A stretch of DNA of 64,000 nt from an uncultured Methylopila sp. Lineage in GTDB: Bacteria; Pseudomonadota; Alphaproteobacteria; Rhizobiales; Methylopilaceae. The position numbers and the translations under genes were made by a program. The stretch covers positions 1 to 64,000 of the forward strand of contig CABHPB010000067.1 of NCBI GenBank assembly GCA_902168115.1, given 5' to 3'. Shown one piece after another: positions 24,875-36,663 of this stretch (positions are counted from its first letter, which is position 1; every line of letters begins with the position of its first letter). The notes under the pieces were generated by a model. It had not been told where the DNA came from, ran no database searches, and saw nothing but the letters and a program-made list of their open reading frames with translations.

Positions 24875-26635
24875 ATGAGACCGAATTTCTTCGACCTTGG
24901 CTGGCGGACTTCGCCCGGCGCGCCGACGACGGCTGCGATCGCGCCCGCCGGAACTCCCGCCGAGGAACCGGCGCCTCCGTCCGACTCCACGCCGGCGCCG
25001 ACGCGCGGCGACGCGCTCGAACTTGTCGAGGCGGACGTGCTGTCTGCGATCGCGGCGGTCGGGGCGTCCATCACCGCGGCCCGCACGAGCGTCGGCGACA
25101 TGCGGGCGGAGCTCGAAGGCATCCGCGGCCAGACCGACGCGCTGGCCGGCGCCGCTCGCGAGGCCGCCGACGCGACCACCGGGCTCGCGGATCGGACCGG
25201 AACCCTCTCGACCACCTCCGCCGAAATCGACGCCGCGCTTTCGAAGGCGACGCATTTTCTGGACAACGCCGGCGAACGCGGCGTCGAGGCGCGCGCGCTG
25301 ATTGCGGCGCTGGCGCAGGCCGGCGACGAGATCGCAGGCATCGTGGACACGATTTCCGCCGTCGCGGCCCAGACCAGCCTGCTCGCCCTCAACGCCACGA
25401 TCGAGGCGGCTCGCGCCGGCGAGGCCGGACTCGGCTTCGCGGTCGTGGCCAAGGAGGTCAAGGCGCTGTCGATCCAGACAGCGAAGGCGGCGGACGACGT
25501 GAAATCGCGGGTCGCCCGCCTGCGGGAGGGCGCGAAATCGTCTGCGACCGCGATCGAGAGCGCCGCCGCGGCGATCGACTCCGTCCGGCCAGCCTTCGCG
25601 ACCGTAAAGGGCGTGACCGACGCGCAGGCGGAGACCGTGGACGTCATCGTCGGCGAGGCGGCCCGCGCCTCCGCGCTCGTCGCCACTGTCAGCGAAGACG
25701 CCGGCGCGGTCTCCGCGGCGACCCTGCGGCTCGACGCCGAGGCGACAGCGACCCAGCGCGCGGCCGGCCACGCGGCCGAACAGGCGGAAGGCCTCGGCCG
25801 GCGCTTCACCGCCGTGATGCGCCAGAGCGAGGTCGGCGACCGCCGCAGATTCGACCGCTACCCGGTCGAGCTCGGCGTCCGGCTCGGCGACGGTCGCCAG
25901 ACCCGCACGATCGACCTCAGCGAGGGCGGCATGCTGCTCGCTGCGCCTGCAGGCGCGCAGCCGCCCGTCGGCGGGCGCCTCACCGTCGAGGTCGAAGGGA
26001 TCGGCGCTGCTCAGCTGAAGATCGCGGGCGCCAGCCAGATGGGGCTGCACTGCGCGTTCGAGAGCCCGTCGGCCGACACCGCCGCGCAGCTTGCCGCCAA
26101 GCTGTCCGAGATCGAGGCGCGATACGCGCCGCTCGTCGCCCGGGCGCAGGACATCTCGCGGCGCGTCGCCTCGCGGATCGAGGCCGCACTGGACGAGGGC
26201 GCGCTCACCGAGACGGCCCTGTTCGACACCGATTACAGGCCGATCGAGGGCTCCGATCCGGCGCAGTACCTGACGCCTGCGGTCGAGCCGCTCGAACGCC
26301 TGCTCTCGTCGCTGCTCGACGCCGAGCTGGCGCAGGATCCGGCGATGATCTTCTGCATCGTCACCGATCGGAACGGCTTCCTGCCGCTGCACAACGGCCG
26401 CTATTCGCTGCCGCAGAAGCCGGGCGATCCGGTCTGGAACAGCGCGAACTGCCGCAACCGGCGCATCTTCGACGACCGAACCGGCATCACCGCCGCCCGC
26501 GCGACGCGGCCGGCGACCGTGCAGGCCTATCGCCGCGAGATCGGCGGCGACGTGGTCATGGTGCGCGAGGTCGACGCCCCGATCCGCATCCGCGACCGGC
26601 ACTGGGGCGGCTGCAGGACGGCCTACCGGTTCTGA
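24875..26635 (+). CDS. Soluble methyl-accepting chemotaxis protein with PilZ and C-terminal sensor region
   Basis: This protein of about 586 residues has no membrane helix. Residues about 50-310 form the chemoreceptor coiled coil; the conserved hairpin tip is at 155-195 ([21 protein letters not shown]). A PilZ domain follows at about 320-400 with both c-di-GMP motifs: RRFDR (324-328) and DLSEGG (347-352). The last 165 residues hold a sensor-like module ([26 protein letters not shown]...RHWGG) found at the end of some alphaproteobacterial receptors. It would send a cytoplasmic signal to CheA, tuned by c-di-GMP. No che genes are in this window. I chose the ATG at 24875; a GTG at 24842 is also open. 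Confidence 0.87.
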   Translation: MRPNFFDLGWRTSPGAPTTAAIAPAGTPAEEPAPPSDSTPAPTRGDALELVEADVLSAIAAVGASITAARTSVGDMRAELEGIRGQTDALAGAAREAADATTGLADRTGTLSTTSAEIDAALSKATHFLDNAGERGVEARALIAALAQAGDEIAGIVDTISAVAAQTSLLALNATIEAARAGEAGLGFAVVAKEVKALSIQTAKAADDVKSRVARLREGAKSSATAIESAAAAIDSVRPAFATVKGVTDAQAETVDVIVGEAARASALVATVSEDAGAVSAATLRLDAEATATQRAAGHAAEQAEGLGRRFTAVMRQSEVGDRRRFDRYPVELGVRLGDGRQTRTIDLSEGGMLLAAPAGAQPPVGGRLTVEVEGIGAAQLKIAGASQMGLHCAFESPSADTAAQLAAKLSEIEARYAPLVARAQDISRRVASRIEAALDEGALTETALFDTDYRPIEGSDPAQYLTPAVEPLERLLSSLLDAELAQDPAMIFCIVTDRNGFLPLHNGRYSLPQKPGDPVWNSANCRNRRIFDDRTGITAARATRPATVQAYRREIGGDVVMVREVDAPIRIRDRHWGGCRTAYRF

Positions 26636-26659
26636 CGCCGGCGGCCGCCCTCTTCGCGC

Positions 26660-27928
26660 CTAGAGCTGGTCGCGCTGGTCGGTGATCAGACGCGCGCCGC
26701 GCTGGAACGTCAGGAAGTCCCAGACCCACTTGAACGCCACGGCGATGCGGTTGCGCGCGCCGATCAGGAAGTAGATGTGGGCGACGCACCAGAACAGCCA
26801 GGCCGTGAAGCCGGTCATGTTGGCGTGCGGCAGCTTGATCACCGCCGAGCGCCGTCCGATCGTCGCGACGTCGCCCTGGTGCTTGTAGACGAAGGGCGGC
26901 GGCGGCACCGCGTCCCGGGCGCGCGAGGCGATGACGTCCGCGACGTAGGCGCCCATCTGCTTGGCCGCCGGCGCAACGCCCGGCACAGGCGAGCCGTCCT
27001 CGCGGTTGACGGCGGCGGTGTCGCCGATGACGAACACGTTGGCGTTTCCCGGAATCGTCAGGTTCTGCTCGACGATGACGCGGCCGGCCCGGTCCGTCTC
27101 GGCGCCCAGCCAGCGGCCCGCGTCCGAGGCGACGACGCCTGCCGCCCAGATCACGGTCGCCGCGTCGAGCCTGCCATGCTCGAGATCGACGCCCTTGGAG
27201 TCGACGTTCACAACGCGCGTGTTGGTCATGACCTCCACGCCCATCTTTTCCAGTGAGCGGCGGGCATAGTCGGTCAGCGTGTCCGGGAAGGCCGGCAGCA
27301 CGCGCGGGCCCGCCTCAATCAGGATGACGCGGGCCGTGCGCGGGTCGATGTTGCGGAATTCGCTCGGCATGACCTGCCGCGCGACCTCGATGATCGCGCC
27401 GGCGAGCTCGACGCCGGTCGGCCCCGCGCCGACGATCGCGAAGGTCAGCAGCGCCTCGCGCTCCGCCGGATCGCTGGAAAGCTCCGCGCGCTCGAAGGCC
27501 ATCAGAAGGCGCCGGCGAATCACGGTCGCGTCCTCGACGCGCTTGAGGCCGGGCGCGGATTTCTCCCAGTCGTCGTTGCCAAAATAGGAGTGGGTGGCGC
27601 CGGTGGCGATCACCAGCTCGTCGAAGTCAAGTGTGGCCGTGTCGGCGATCACCTTCCGGGCCTCGAGATCGATCGAGGAGACGGTTCCGAGCAGGACGGT
27701 CGCATTCTTCTGGCGGCGCAGGACGTGACGGATCGGCCAGGCGATGTCGGCGGGCGACAGCTCGGCGGTCGCGACCTGGTAAAGCAGCGGCTGGAAGCAG
27801 TGATAATTGTGCCGGTCAAGGACGGTCACGTCGACGTCGGCTTTCGCGAGCTTGGTGGCGGCTGTCAACCCGGCGAAACCCCCGCCGACGATCAGGACCT
27901 TGCGGCGTTTCGGCGTCTCGGCGTCCAT
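26660..27928 (-). CDS. ndh: Type II NADH dehydrogenase (NDH-2)
   Basis: This 422-residue flavoprotein has an FAD-binding VLIVGGGFAGLTAATKLAK at the N-terminus, a second nucleotide fold for NADH around FAIVGAGPTGVELAGAI, and FVIGDTAA, the FAD-contact motif. It should pass electrons from NADH to quinone without pumping protons, attached to the inner face of the membrane by its C-terminal amphipathic region (GFTAWLFWCVAHIYFLIGARNR). It sits alone. A perfect palindrome at 27971-27985, 43 bases upstream, may control it. Confidence 0.92.
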   Translation of the reverse strand: MDAETPKRRKVLIVGGGFAGLTAATKLAKADVDVTVLDRHNYHCFQPLLYQVATAELSPADIAWPIRHVLRRQKNATVLLGTVSSIDLEARKVIADTATLDFDELVIATGATHSYFGNDDWEKSAPGLKRVEDATVIRRRLLMAFERAELSSDPAEREALLTFAIVGAGPTGVELAGAIIEVARQVMPSEFRNIDPRTARVILIEAGPRVLPAFPDTLTDYARRSLEKMGVEVMTNTRVVNVDSKGVDLEHGRLDAATVIWAAGVVASDAGRWLGAETDRAGRVIVEQNLTIPGNANVFVIGDTAAVNREDGSPVPGVAPAAKQMGAYVADVIASRARDAVPPPPFVYKHQGDVATIGRRSAVIKLPHANMTGFTAWLFWCVAHIYFLIGARNRIAVAFKWVWDFLTFQRGARLITDQRDQL

Positions 27929-27970
27929 GAGATTAAGGTCTCCTGAAAGATCGGCCCGCTCTTACACTAT

Positions 27971-27985
27971 TTGTGCACTGCACAA
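27971..27985. promoter_or_regulatory. Perfect 15-base palindrome, operator candidate
   Basis: TTGTGCA-C-TGCACAA is a perfect inverted repeat 43 bases before the ndh ATG and about 210 bases before the thioredoxin gene, in an AT-richer patch. Its TGCA-rich form resembles the dyads bound by PhaR- or FNR-like regulators in general, but no regulator can be named. Confidence 0.55.
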
Positions 27986-28192
27986 TAGACTAATTCCGGA
28001 ATCCAGCCATGCGCAAATGGTCTTCATCGACCCGGCGCGCCGCCGGGTTCCAGCAGATGCTCCCCTCGCGGCGCGCGGCAAGCGCCATATGCGTCCGCCG
28101 GGCGCCGCCGGGTTTGCAATCGCGCCGCGCTTGGCCCATCTGTCCGCCAAAGGCGAGGCTTCGCCTACCCTCTCTGACGGAGAATCCGAACG

Positions 28193-29098
28193 ATGCTCGC
28201 CGCCGGGGATACGCCCGCAGCCGCCGCGACCGACGGGCTGATCAAGGCCACGACGACGCAGACCTTCATGGACGACGTCGTCCAGGCTTCCGTGGCGACG
28301 CCGGTGCTCGTCGATTTCTGGGCGCCGTGGTGCGGCCCGTGCCGGCAGCTGACGCCGGTGCTCGAAAAGGTGGTGAAGGCGGCTGGCGGCAAGGTCCGGC
28401 TGGTCACCATGAACATCGACGAGTATCCGCAGATCGCCGGCCAGCTCGGCATCCAGTCGATTCCGGCGGTCATCGCCTTCCGGCGCGGCCAGCCGATCGA
28501 CGGCTTCATGGGCGCGCTGCCGGAGACCCAGGTCCAGGCCTTCATCGAGCGGATGATCGGGGAGGAGCTTCCCGACGAGGCGGGCGACCTGATCGCCGAG
28601 GCGGAAGCCGCGCTTGAGGCGGGCGACGCGGCCGGCGCCGCGGAGTTGTTCGCGGAGCTGCTCGTGGAGGAGCCAGACAACGTCGCGGCGATCGCCGGCC
28701 TCGCCCGGGCGCGGATCGCGGCCGGCGACCTCGCCAGCGCCAAGGAGACGCTCGCCACCGCGCCCGACGGCGCGAGCGATCCCGCTCTCGCCGCAGCTCG
28801 CGCGCAGATCGAGCTCGCCGAGCGCGCCGCCGTCGTCGGCGACCTGGCGCCGCTCGAGGCCAGAATCGCCGCCGACCCGGCCGACCACCAGTCGCGATTC
28901 GACCTCGCCGTCGGACTGGCGGCCGCCGGGCTGCGCAAGGAGGCGCTCGATCATCTGCTGGAGGTCGTCCGTCGCGACCGGACATGGAACGAGGACGGCG
29001 CCCGCAAGGAGCTTGTGAAGCTGTTCGAGGCATGGGGGCCGAAGGACGAACACACGGTCGCCGGCAGAAAGCGGCTGTCGTCCCTGCTCTTCGCCTGA
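28193..29098 (+). CDS. cnoX: Thioredoxin-TPR protein, CnoX/YbbN-like redox chaperone
   Basis: Residues about 20-125 are a thioredoxin domain with the active site WAPWCGPCRQL, an intact CGPC pair, unlike E. coli CnoX. The remaining 175 residues are alanine-rich helical repeats of TPR type. This architecture is that of the CnoX/YbbN family, holdases that protect and hand over proteins to GroEL or DnaK under oxidative stress. GGAG lies nine bases before the ATG. It leads a run with a LonN-domain protein and Trm112, spaced by 12 and 13 bases, probably one operon. Confidence 0.88.
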   Translation: MLAAGDTPAAAATDGLIKATTTQTFMDDVVQASVATPVLVDFWAPWCGPCRQLTPVLEKVVKAAGGKVRLVTMNIDEYPQIAGQLGIQSIPAVIAFRRGQPIDGFMGALPETQVQAFIERMIGEELPDEAGDLIAEAEAALEAGDAAGAAELFAELLVEEPDNVAAIAGLARARIAAGDLASAKETLATAPDGASDPALAAARAQIELAERAAVVGDLAPLEARIAADPADHQSRFDLAVGLAAAGLRKEALDHLLEVVRRDRTWNEDGARKELVKLFEAWGPKDEHTVAGRKRLSSLLFA

Positions 29099-29110
29099 TA
29101 GCCTCGCGCC

Positions 29111-29782
29111 ATGGCGTCCAACGTCACCTATCACAAGATCGACGAGCTCCCCGGCGTCATCCCGATCTTTCCGCTGAGGGCCGCGCTGCTGCTGCCGCGC
29201 GGGGAAATGCCGCTCAACGTCTTCGAGCCGCGCTACCTCGCGATGATCGACGACGCGATCCGGGGTGAGCGCATCATCGGCATGATCCAGCCGGAACCGG
29301 ACTCCGCCGAGGACGACCAGCGGCCGGAGATCGTCCGCGTCGGCTGCGCCGGACGGTTGACCGCGTTCGGCGAGACCGGCGACGGCCGGTATCTCGTGAC
29401 GCTCACGGGCGTCACGCGCTTTCGCGTCGTCGAGGAGCTGACGGTCTCGACGCCCTACCGGCAGATCAAGCCGCTTTATGACGAGTTCGCGCTCGATCTG
29501 GCGCCGGGCGAAGGTCAGGAGTCGGTCGACCGCGACGCGCTGCTGAAGACGCTCAAGGACTATCTTGAGGCGAACAGCCTCGAGGCCGACTGGGACGGCA
29601 TCCGCCGAGCCCCGAACGAGGCGCTGGTCAACGCGCTCGCCATGATGAGCCCGTTCGGCCCGCGCGAAAAGCAGGCGCTGCTCGAGGCGCAGGACCTCAG
29701 GTCACGCGCCGAAATCCTCGTGGCGGTGACCGAGATGGACCTCGCCCGCGCCCGCGGCGACGCAAGCTCTTCCCTGCAGTGA
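29111..29782 (+). CDS. LON peptidase substrate-binding domain protein
   Basis: This 223-residue cytosolic protein consists of a Lon N-terminal (LonN/PUA-like) domain, beginning [29 protein letters not shown], without any ATPase or protease domain. Stand-alone LonN proteins are widespread next to cnoX-like genes in alphaproteobacteria; their role in substrate recognition is presumed but unproved. It lies 12 bases after the thioredoxin gene. Confidence 0.9.
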   Translation: MASNVTYHKIDELPGVIPIFPLRAALLLPRGEMPLNVFEPRYLAMIDDAIRGERIIGMIQPEPDSAEDDQRPEIVRVGCAGRLTAFGETGDGRYLVTLTGVTRFRVVEELTVSTPYRQIKPLYDEFALDLAPGEGQESVDRDALLKTLKDYLEANSLEADWDGIRRAPNEALVNALAMMSPFGPREKQALLEAQDLRSRAEILVAVTEMDLARARGDASSSLQ

Positions 29783-29795
29783 GACGAGACCGGTC

Positions 29796-30002
29796 ATGAC
29801 CACCGCTCCCGACGACGTCCGCCGCAGCGGCGGCATCGACCCGAAGCTCCTCGAGATCCTGGTCTGTCCGCTGACGAAGGCGACCCTCAGCTACGACGCC
29901 GAGCGCCAGGAGCTGATCTCGCGCCCGGCGAAGCTCGCCTACCCGATCCGGGACGGCATCCCGATCATGCTGCCCGACGAGGCGCGCCCGATCGAGGACT
30001 GA
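29796..30002 (+). CDS. Trm112 family protein
   Basis: This 68-residue small protein has the Trm112/YcaR core [17 protein letters not shown] and [18 protein letters not shown]. In other organisms Trm112 proteins act as partners that stabilise methyltransferases. Only one Cys (VCPLTK) of the zinc site is present. It is the third gene of the cnoX run and overlaps none. Its stop codon lies ten bases from the convergent DUF2794 gene. Confidence 0.9.
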   Translation: MTTAPDDVRRSGGIDPKLLEILVCPLTKATLSYDAERQELISRPAKLAYPIRDGIPIMLPDEARPIED

Positions 30003-30011
30003 GGCGCCGCC

Positions 30012-30398
30012 TCATCCCGTCACGAGCTTCAGGTTCACCTTCTCCAGCACGGCGAGAACGCGGCCGAGCTCGTGTCCGCGCTTCAGGATATGGCCGGCGC
30101 TTGACACCACCGCGTAGGCGCCCTGACGGCGCGCGAGGCGCGGGGTCTTCTCGATCCGGTAGAGCGGGGCCTCGCTGGTGCGGCGAAACACCGAGAACAC
30201 GGCCTGGTCCTTCAGGAAGTCGATGGCGTAGTCGCGCCATTCGCCGGCGGCGACCATGCGGCCATAGAGGTTGAGCAAGGCGTTGAGCTCGCGCCGGTCG
30301 AAGGCCACCTGCGTGGGCGCGGGCTGAAGCGGAGGCGCCGCGACCGCCGGAACAGCGGCGAGGCGTGGCGCCAGACGTATGGGCTCGAGATCGCTCAT
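30012..30398 (-). CDS. DUF2794 domain protein
   Basis: This 128-residue protein matches the alphaproteobacterial DUF2794 pattern: FDRRELNALLNLYGRMVAAGEWRDYAIDF, then VFSVFRRTSEAPLYRIEKTPRLARRQGAYAVV. No function is known. It is probably cytosolic. It converges on trm112 and lies 68 bases beyond the stop-codon side of the alpha/beta hydrolase gene on the same strand. Confidence 0.88.
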   Translation of the reverse strand: MSDLEPIRLAPRLAAVPAVAAPPLQPAPTQVAFDRRELNALLNLYGRMVAAGEWRDYAIDFLKDQAVFSVFRRTSEAPLYRIEKTPRLARRQGAYAVVSSAGHILKRGHELGRVLAVLEKVNLKLVTG

Positions 30399-30465
30399 CG
30401 CGCCTCCTGTCGTCGGTCCGTCATGATCGCGCCGTCGCCTGCTTCGCGCAAGGCGCGGGCGCTCC

Positions 30466-31494
30466 TCACTTCGGCGCGGCGAGAGCCTTGAGAAGCGCGG
30501 GCTCGAACTCGTCCGGCGCCTCGACGTGCGGCGCGTGGCCGCGGCCCGGAAACTCGACGAGCCTCGCCCCGGGGATCGCCGCCGCAGCCCGCTTGCCGAG
30601 CGCGGCGTAGTCGCCGAGCCGGGCCGCGATCTCCTTCGGCGCCCGGTTCGCGCCCGGGGCGGTGCGATCGGTCTGGCCGATCATCAGCACGGTCGGGACA
30701 AGGATCTTCGGGAACTCGTAGACGACCGGCTGGGTGTAGATCATCTCGTGCGTGAGCGCGCCGATCCACGCGACGCGGGCCCGGCCGGGCCCGTGATACA
30801 TGCCGGCGTTCATCTCGGCCCAGCGGTCGTATTCGCCCTTCCACTGGCCGTCGTAATAGAACTTGAGCTGGTAGGCCTTCACCGTCTCGTAGGTGGTCTT
30901 CAGCTCCGCCTCGTTCAGCGCGTCGACGGTGGCGTAGGGCACGCCCTCCGCCTTCCAGTCCTCGAGGCCGAGCGGGTTGACCATCACCAGCGTCTCGGTC
31001 GCGGCCGGGTACATCAGCGCGTATCGCGCCGCCAGCATGCCGCCCATCGAATGGCCGAGCATCACGGCCTTCTCGACGCCGATCGCCGCGAGCAGGTCGC
31101 GGGTGTTCTTCGCCAGCTGATGGAAGCTGAACTGGTAGCCGTCCGGCTTCGCAGACTTGCAGAAGCCGATCTGATCGGGCGCGACGACGCGATAGCCGGC
31201 GCCGGTCAGGGCGCGGATCAGATGCTCGAAGGTCGCCGCGCAGAAATTCTTGCCATGGAGCAGCACGACCGTGCGGCCGTTCGACTTGTCCGGCGAGACG
31301 TCGAGATAGGACATCGACATCGTCTGGCCCTGGCTGACGAACTCGCGGCTCCTGACCTCGAACGGGTAGTCGAAACCTTCCAGCCGCTCGCCATAGGCCG
31401 GATGCGCGCCGTTCGACGGCGCCTCGGCGCGCGCGGGAAAGGCGGACAGCGACGCGGCGAGCGCGAGCGCGGCGATCAGGGGAACGCGGATCAA
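30466..31494 (-). CDS. Secreted alpha/beta hydrolase (TTG start, coupled to DUF1223)
   Basis: This 342-residue protein has a signal peptide (IRVPLIAALALAASLSAFPARA), then an alpha/beta hydrolase fold: HGKNFCAAT oxyanion region, nucleophile in LGHSMGGMLA and catalytic His in GRGHAPHVEA. The reading frame has no ATG or GTG before the signal peptide; TTG at 31494 overlaps the TGA of the upstream DUF1223 gene (ATTGA), with AGG six bases before it, so translation is coupled. It should act in the periplasm on an ester or amide; the substrate is unknown. Confidence 0.85.
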   Translation of the reverse strand: MIRVPLIAALALAASLSAFPARAEAPSNGAHPAYGERLEGFDYPFEVRSREFVSQGQTMSMSYLDVSPDKSNGRTVVLLHGKNFCAATFEHLIRALTGAGYRVVAPDQIGFCKSAKPDGYQFSFHQLAKNTRDLLAAIGVEKAVMLGHSMGGMLAARYALMYPAATETLVMVNPLGLEDWKAEGVPYATVDALNEAELKTTYETVKAYQLKFYYDGQWKGEYDRWAEMNAGMYHGPGRARVAWIGALTHEMIYTQPVVYEFPKILVPTVLMIGQTDRTAPGANRAPKEIAARLGDYAALGKRAAAAIPGARLVEFPGRGHAPHVEAPDEFEPALLKALAAPK

Positions 31495-32270
31495 TCCGAA
31501 CCTGTGCTGAGACGCGAGGAGATCGCGCTCGGCGGCGCCTTCTGCCCCAGCGGCGCGAGGGCCGCGCCGAGGATCGCGCCGGGCTGGCCGCCGTTGCCGG
31601 ACTGGACCAGCACCGCGACGCCGTCGGCGTCGTTGGTCAGAACCTCGTCCGCCGCGATCTCGAAATGGGTCCTGGCGCCGTTCCAGGAGCCGAGCCGCGT
31701 CATGTGGCGCACGACGTTGGCGTAGACGACGCTGCGGCCAGAATTCTCGCCGGCGGCGATCGCGACGGGTCGGGCGCGCTCGATCGCGAAGGCCCAGACC
31801 TCCGCGCCCTGCCCGGCCGGCGTGTCGGACTTCGCGACCTCGACCTCGACCCGCCCGTCCTCGAGCGCCAGATCGATGGCGACCGGCAGGGCGCCTTTCT
31901 TCTCGGCCCGGCCGATGGCCGCATCGACGGCGCCGGTGTCGTTGCCGACTGTCGCCTCTTTGCCGTTGACGACGATCTGCGGCGTCAGGACCTTCCGGTC
32001 GCCGCGCACCCGCGCATAGGCGCGCTGGCGGGCCGAATTGGCGGGATTGGCGAGTGTGTCCTTCCAGCCGACATAGTCCCAGTAGTCCACCGGCAGGGTG
32101 ATGACGAGGGCCCGCCCGCTCTCGGCGAGATCCTTGGCGAGCTTGTCGGCCGGCGGACAGGACGAGCAGCCCTGGCTGGTGAAGAGCTCGACCACGCTGC
32201 GCGGCGCCTCGCCCGCTCCGGCAGGCAGAGCGAACAGGCATCCGGCGAAGACGAGGCTTGAACGTCGCAT
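31491..32270 (-). CDS. DUF1223 family thioredoxin-like periplasmic protein
   Basis: This protein of about 259 residues has a signal peptide ending near LPAGAGEA, then VVELFTSQGCSSCPPADKL with a CSSC redox-type motif typical of DUF1223, and TPQIVVNGK, a cis-Pro-like segment. The family is thought to be thioredoxin-fold but has no proved role. I chose the ATG at 32270; a GTG at 32285 adds five residues. The alpha/beta hydrolase start codon overlaps its stop. Confidence 0.85.
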   Translation of the reverse strand: MRRSSLVFAGCLFALPAGAGEAPRSVVELFTSQGCSSCPPADKLAKDLAESGRALVITLPVDYWDYVGWKDTLANPANSARQRAYARVRGDRKVLTPQIVVNGKEATVGNDTGAVDAAIGRAEKKGALPVAIDLALEDGRVEVEVAKSDTPAGQGAEVWAFAIERARPVAIAAGENSGRSVVYANVVRHMTRLGSWNGARTHFEIAADEVLTNDADGVAVLVQSGNGGQPGAILGAALAPLGQKAPPSAISSRLSTGSD

Positions 32271-32434
32271 GAGGGCTTCTGTCACCGAGCTTGGGAGGAC
32301 CGGCGCGGTCGTCTCAAGTTATGGGATCGGCCGGCGGCCGGCGCCACTCACATGGGGGTGACGCGCCGTTTCGTGATCCGGAGCGTGACCGGTCTGCCAC
32401 GGCCGGAAGCCCCGGCCGCGGCGCCGTTCCGCGC

Positions 32435-35119
<2,685 letters not shown>

Positions 35120-35394
35120 TGTGGCTCGCTCCTCAAAAGCAGTGTGCGCAGGTGGACCCGGCGGAAGGCGCCGCCGGTGTGCGCTGCAAAAGAAATCGCC
35201 TTCGGGCCCGTTATAGGAGAACTCTCCGCCGCGTTGAAGCGGCTTGAGCCCAAGTCGGTCATGCAGAAATCGCGCCTTTTTCGACGGGTTCCAGCCGGCT
35301 CGGCCGCGCCCGCCCCGCAAGCCTTGGAAACCGTTGCCGCCGCACGTCTTTCGCGCTGCGCTCGACGGCGGCCGCGCCCGGCGGACGCCCGATC

Positions 35395-35991
35395 GTGAGG
35401 CTCGTCGCCGAAGATTTGATCGTGGCGCGCGGCGGACGGCCGGTGCTCGACGGGATCTCCCTTGGCGTCGGGAGCGGCGAGGCGCTCATGGTCGTCGGCC
35501 CCAATGGGGCGGGCAAGTCGACGCTGCTGCGGGTCCTCGCAGGCCTCATCCAGCCGCTCGCCGGCGAGGTGCGGCTGGAGGGAGACGAGTTCGAGCCGCG
35601 CGAGCGAATGCACCTGCTCGGCCACCTCGACGCGGTCAAGAGCGGCCTGTCCGTCGACCGCAATCTCAGGTTCGCGCGCGACGTTCTCGGCGGCGTCGGC
35701 GATCCGGGGGCCGCGCTCGCGCGCGTCGGGCTCGCAGCGCTCGCCGACCTTCCCGGCGGCGTGCTCTCGGCCGGCCAGCGCCGCCGGCTGGCGCTCGCCC
35801 GCCTGCTGGCCGCGCCGCGGCCGATCTGGCTGCTGGACGAACCGACGGCCGCGCTCGACGCGGCCGGCCAAGCGCTCTTGATCGACATCGCGGCCGAGCA
35901 CCGCGCGAAGGGCGGCCTCATCGTCGCCGCCACCCACCTGCCGCTCGGCTTCGACGGCGCCGCGACGCTGGACCTCGGCCGGCGGCCCTGA
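35395..35991 (+). CDS. ccmA: Cytochrome c biogenesis heme exporter ATP-binding protein CcmA
   Basis: This 198-residue ATPase has Walker [10 protein letters not shown], signature [15 protein letters not shown], Walker [12 protein letters not shown] and H-loop ATHLPLG; short length and this signature are typical of CcmA. It drives release of holo-CcmE during cytochrome c maturation in the inner membrane. The start is GTG at 35395. Unusually, a strong terminator overlaps its last codons and a reverse-strand gene separates it from ccmB. Confidence 0.93.
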   Translation: MRLVAEDLIVARGGRPVLDGISLGVGSGEALMVVGPNGAGKSTLLRVLAGLIQPLAGEVRLEGDEFEPRERMHLLGHLDAVKSGLSVDRNLRFARDVLGGVGDPGAALARVGLAALADLPGGVLSAGQRRRLALARLLAAPRPIWLLDEPTAALDAAGQALLIDIAAEHRAKGGLIVAATHLPLGFDGAATLDLGRRP

Positions 35992-36010
35992 GCCCGCCGG
36001 CCTTTTTTTT
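35977..36010 (+). terminator. Rho-independent terminator at the 3' end of ccmA
   Basis: A 9-bp stem GGCCGGCGG (35977-35985) pairs with CCGCCGGCC (35994-36002) and is followed by eight T (36003-36010). The left arm lies inside the last ccmA codons. It implies that ccmA is transcribed separately from ccmBCDG. Confidence 0.8.
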
Positions 36011-36038
36011 GCGGAGCGGCGGCGAGCCGACCCGGCGA

Positions 36039-36539
36039 TCAGTCCGCGGCGGCCTTGCCCATGGCGTCGACCTTGACGTCCTTGTCGCCCTCGGCCGTCG
36101 CGACGTCGATCTCGTAGGCGACGGCGTCGCCCTCGCGCTCGACCTCGGCCTGCACCGCCTTGCCCTTGGCGAACGCCTCCGCCGCTGCGATCGCGTCAGT
36201 CAGCTGCGTCTTCGCCTTGGCGAAATCCTCGGGCTTCAGCATCGTGAAGTACTTTTCGAAGGTCTGCTCTTCCTGGCCGGTCACCTGGCCAGAGTTCGGA
36301 TCGACGAAATATTTCGTCAGTTTCGCTCCGCCGTCGGCGAGCACCTTGACCTCCCAACGACCGCCGTTGTCGTCCTCGTACTCCGCCTCGGTCGCCTTGC
36401 CGCCCTTGGCCTCGGCGGCTTCGACCGCTTTCGAGATGCTGACCTTGGCGTTCTGCGCCGCCGAACTGTCGGCGAGCGCCGCGGTCGAGACGACGCTCGC
36501 GATCGCGAAGGCCGCTGGGGCGATAAGTCGGATGGTCAT
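36039..36539 (-). CDS. Periplasmic PepSY-domain protein inside the ccm locus
   Basis: This 166-residue protein has a signal peptide (MTIRLIAPAAFAIASVVSTAALAD) and two PepSY-like repeats: SISKAVEAAEAKGGKATEAEYEDDNGGRWEV with YFVDPNSGQV, and LTDAIAAAEAFAKGKAVQAEVEREGDAVAYEIDV. PepSY domains often inhibit peptidases or bind small ligands outside the membrane. It is encoded on the opposite strand between ccmA and ccmB, so it is not part of the ccm transcript; its link to cytochrome c maturation is unknown. Confidence 0.82.
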   Translation of the reverse strand: MTIRLIAPAAFAIASVVSTAALADSSAAQNAKVSISKAVEAAEAKGGKATEAEYEDDNGGRWEVKVLADGGAKLTKYFVDPNSGQVTGQEEQTFEKYFTMLKPEDFAKAKTQLTDAIAAAEAFAKGKAVQAEVEREGDAVAYEIDVATAEGDKDVKVDAMGKAAAD

Positions 36540-36592
36540 GGCGGCGAGTCTCCCGGTAAAAGGCCAACTTGCGTTTCGGGCCCGTGTCTTGT

Positions 36593-36607
36593 GCTGAACG
36601 TTTCAGC
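36593..36607. promoter_or_regulatory. Palindrome in the PepSY/ccmB divergent spacer
   Basis: GCTGAA-CGT-TTCAGC is a perfect 6-bp inverted repeat with a 3-base spacer, 54 bases before the PepSY gene start and 57 before ccmB. It could be an operator controlling either gene. A second GAAC follows nine bases after the first one, which does not fit the N7 spacing of an alphaproteobacterial LexA box. Confidence 0.4.
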
Positions 36608-36663
36608 AGAACGCCGGTTGCCGGGCCCTGCGCCTAATTTCGGTTTCTTGTTACCTCCTGAAA

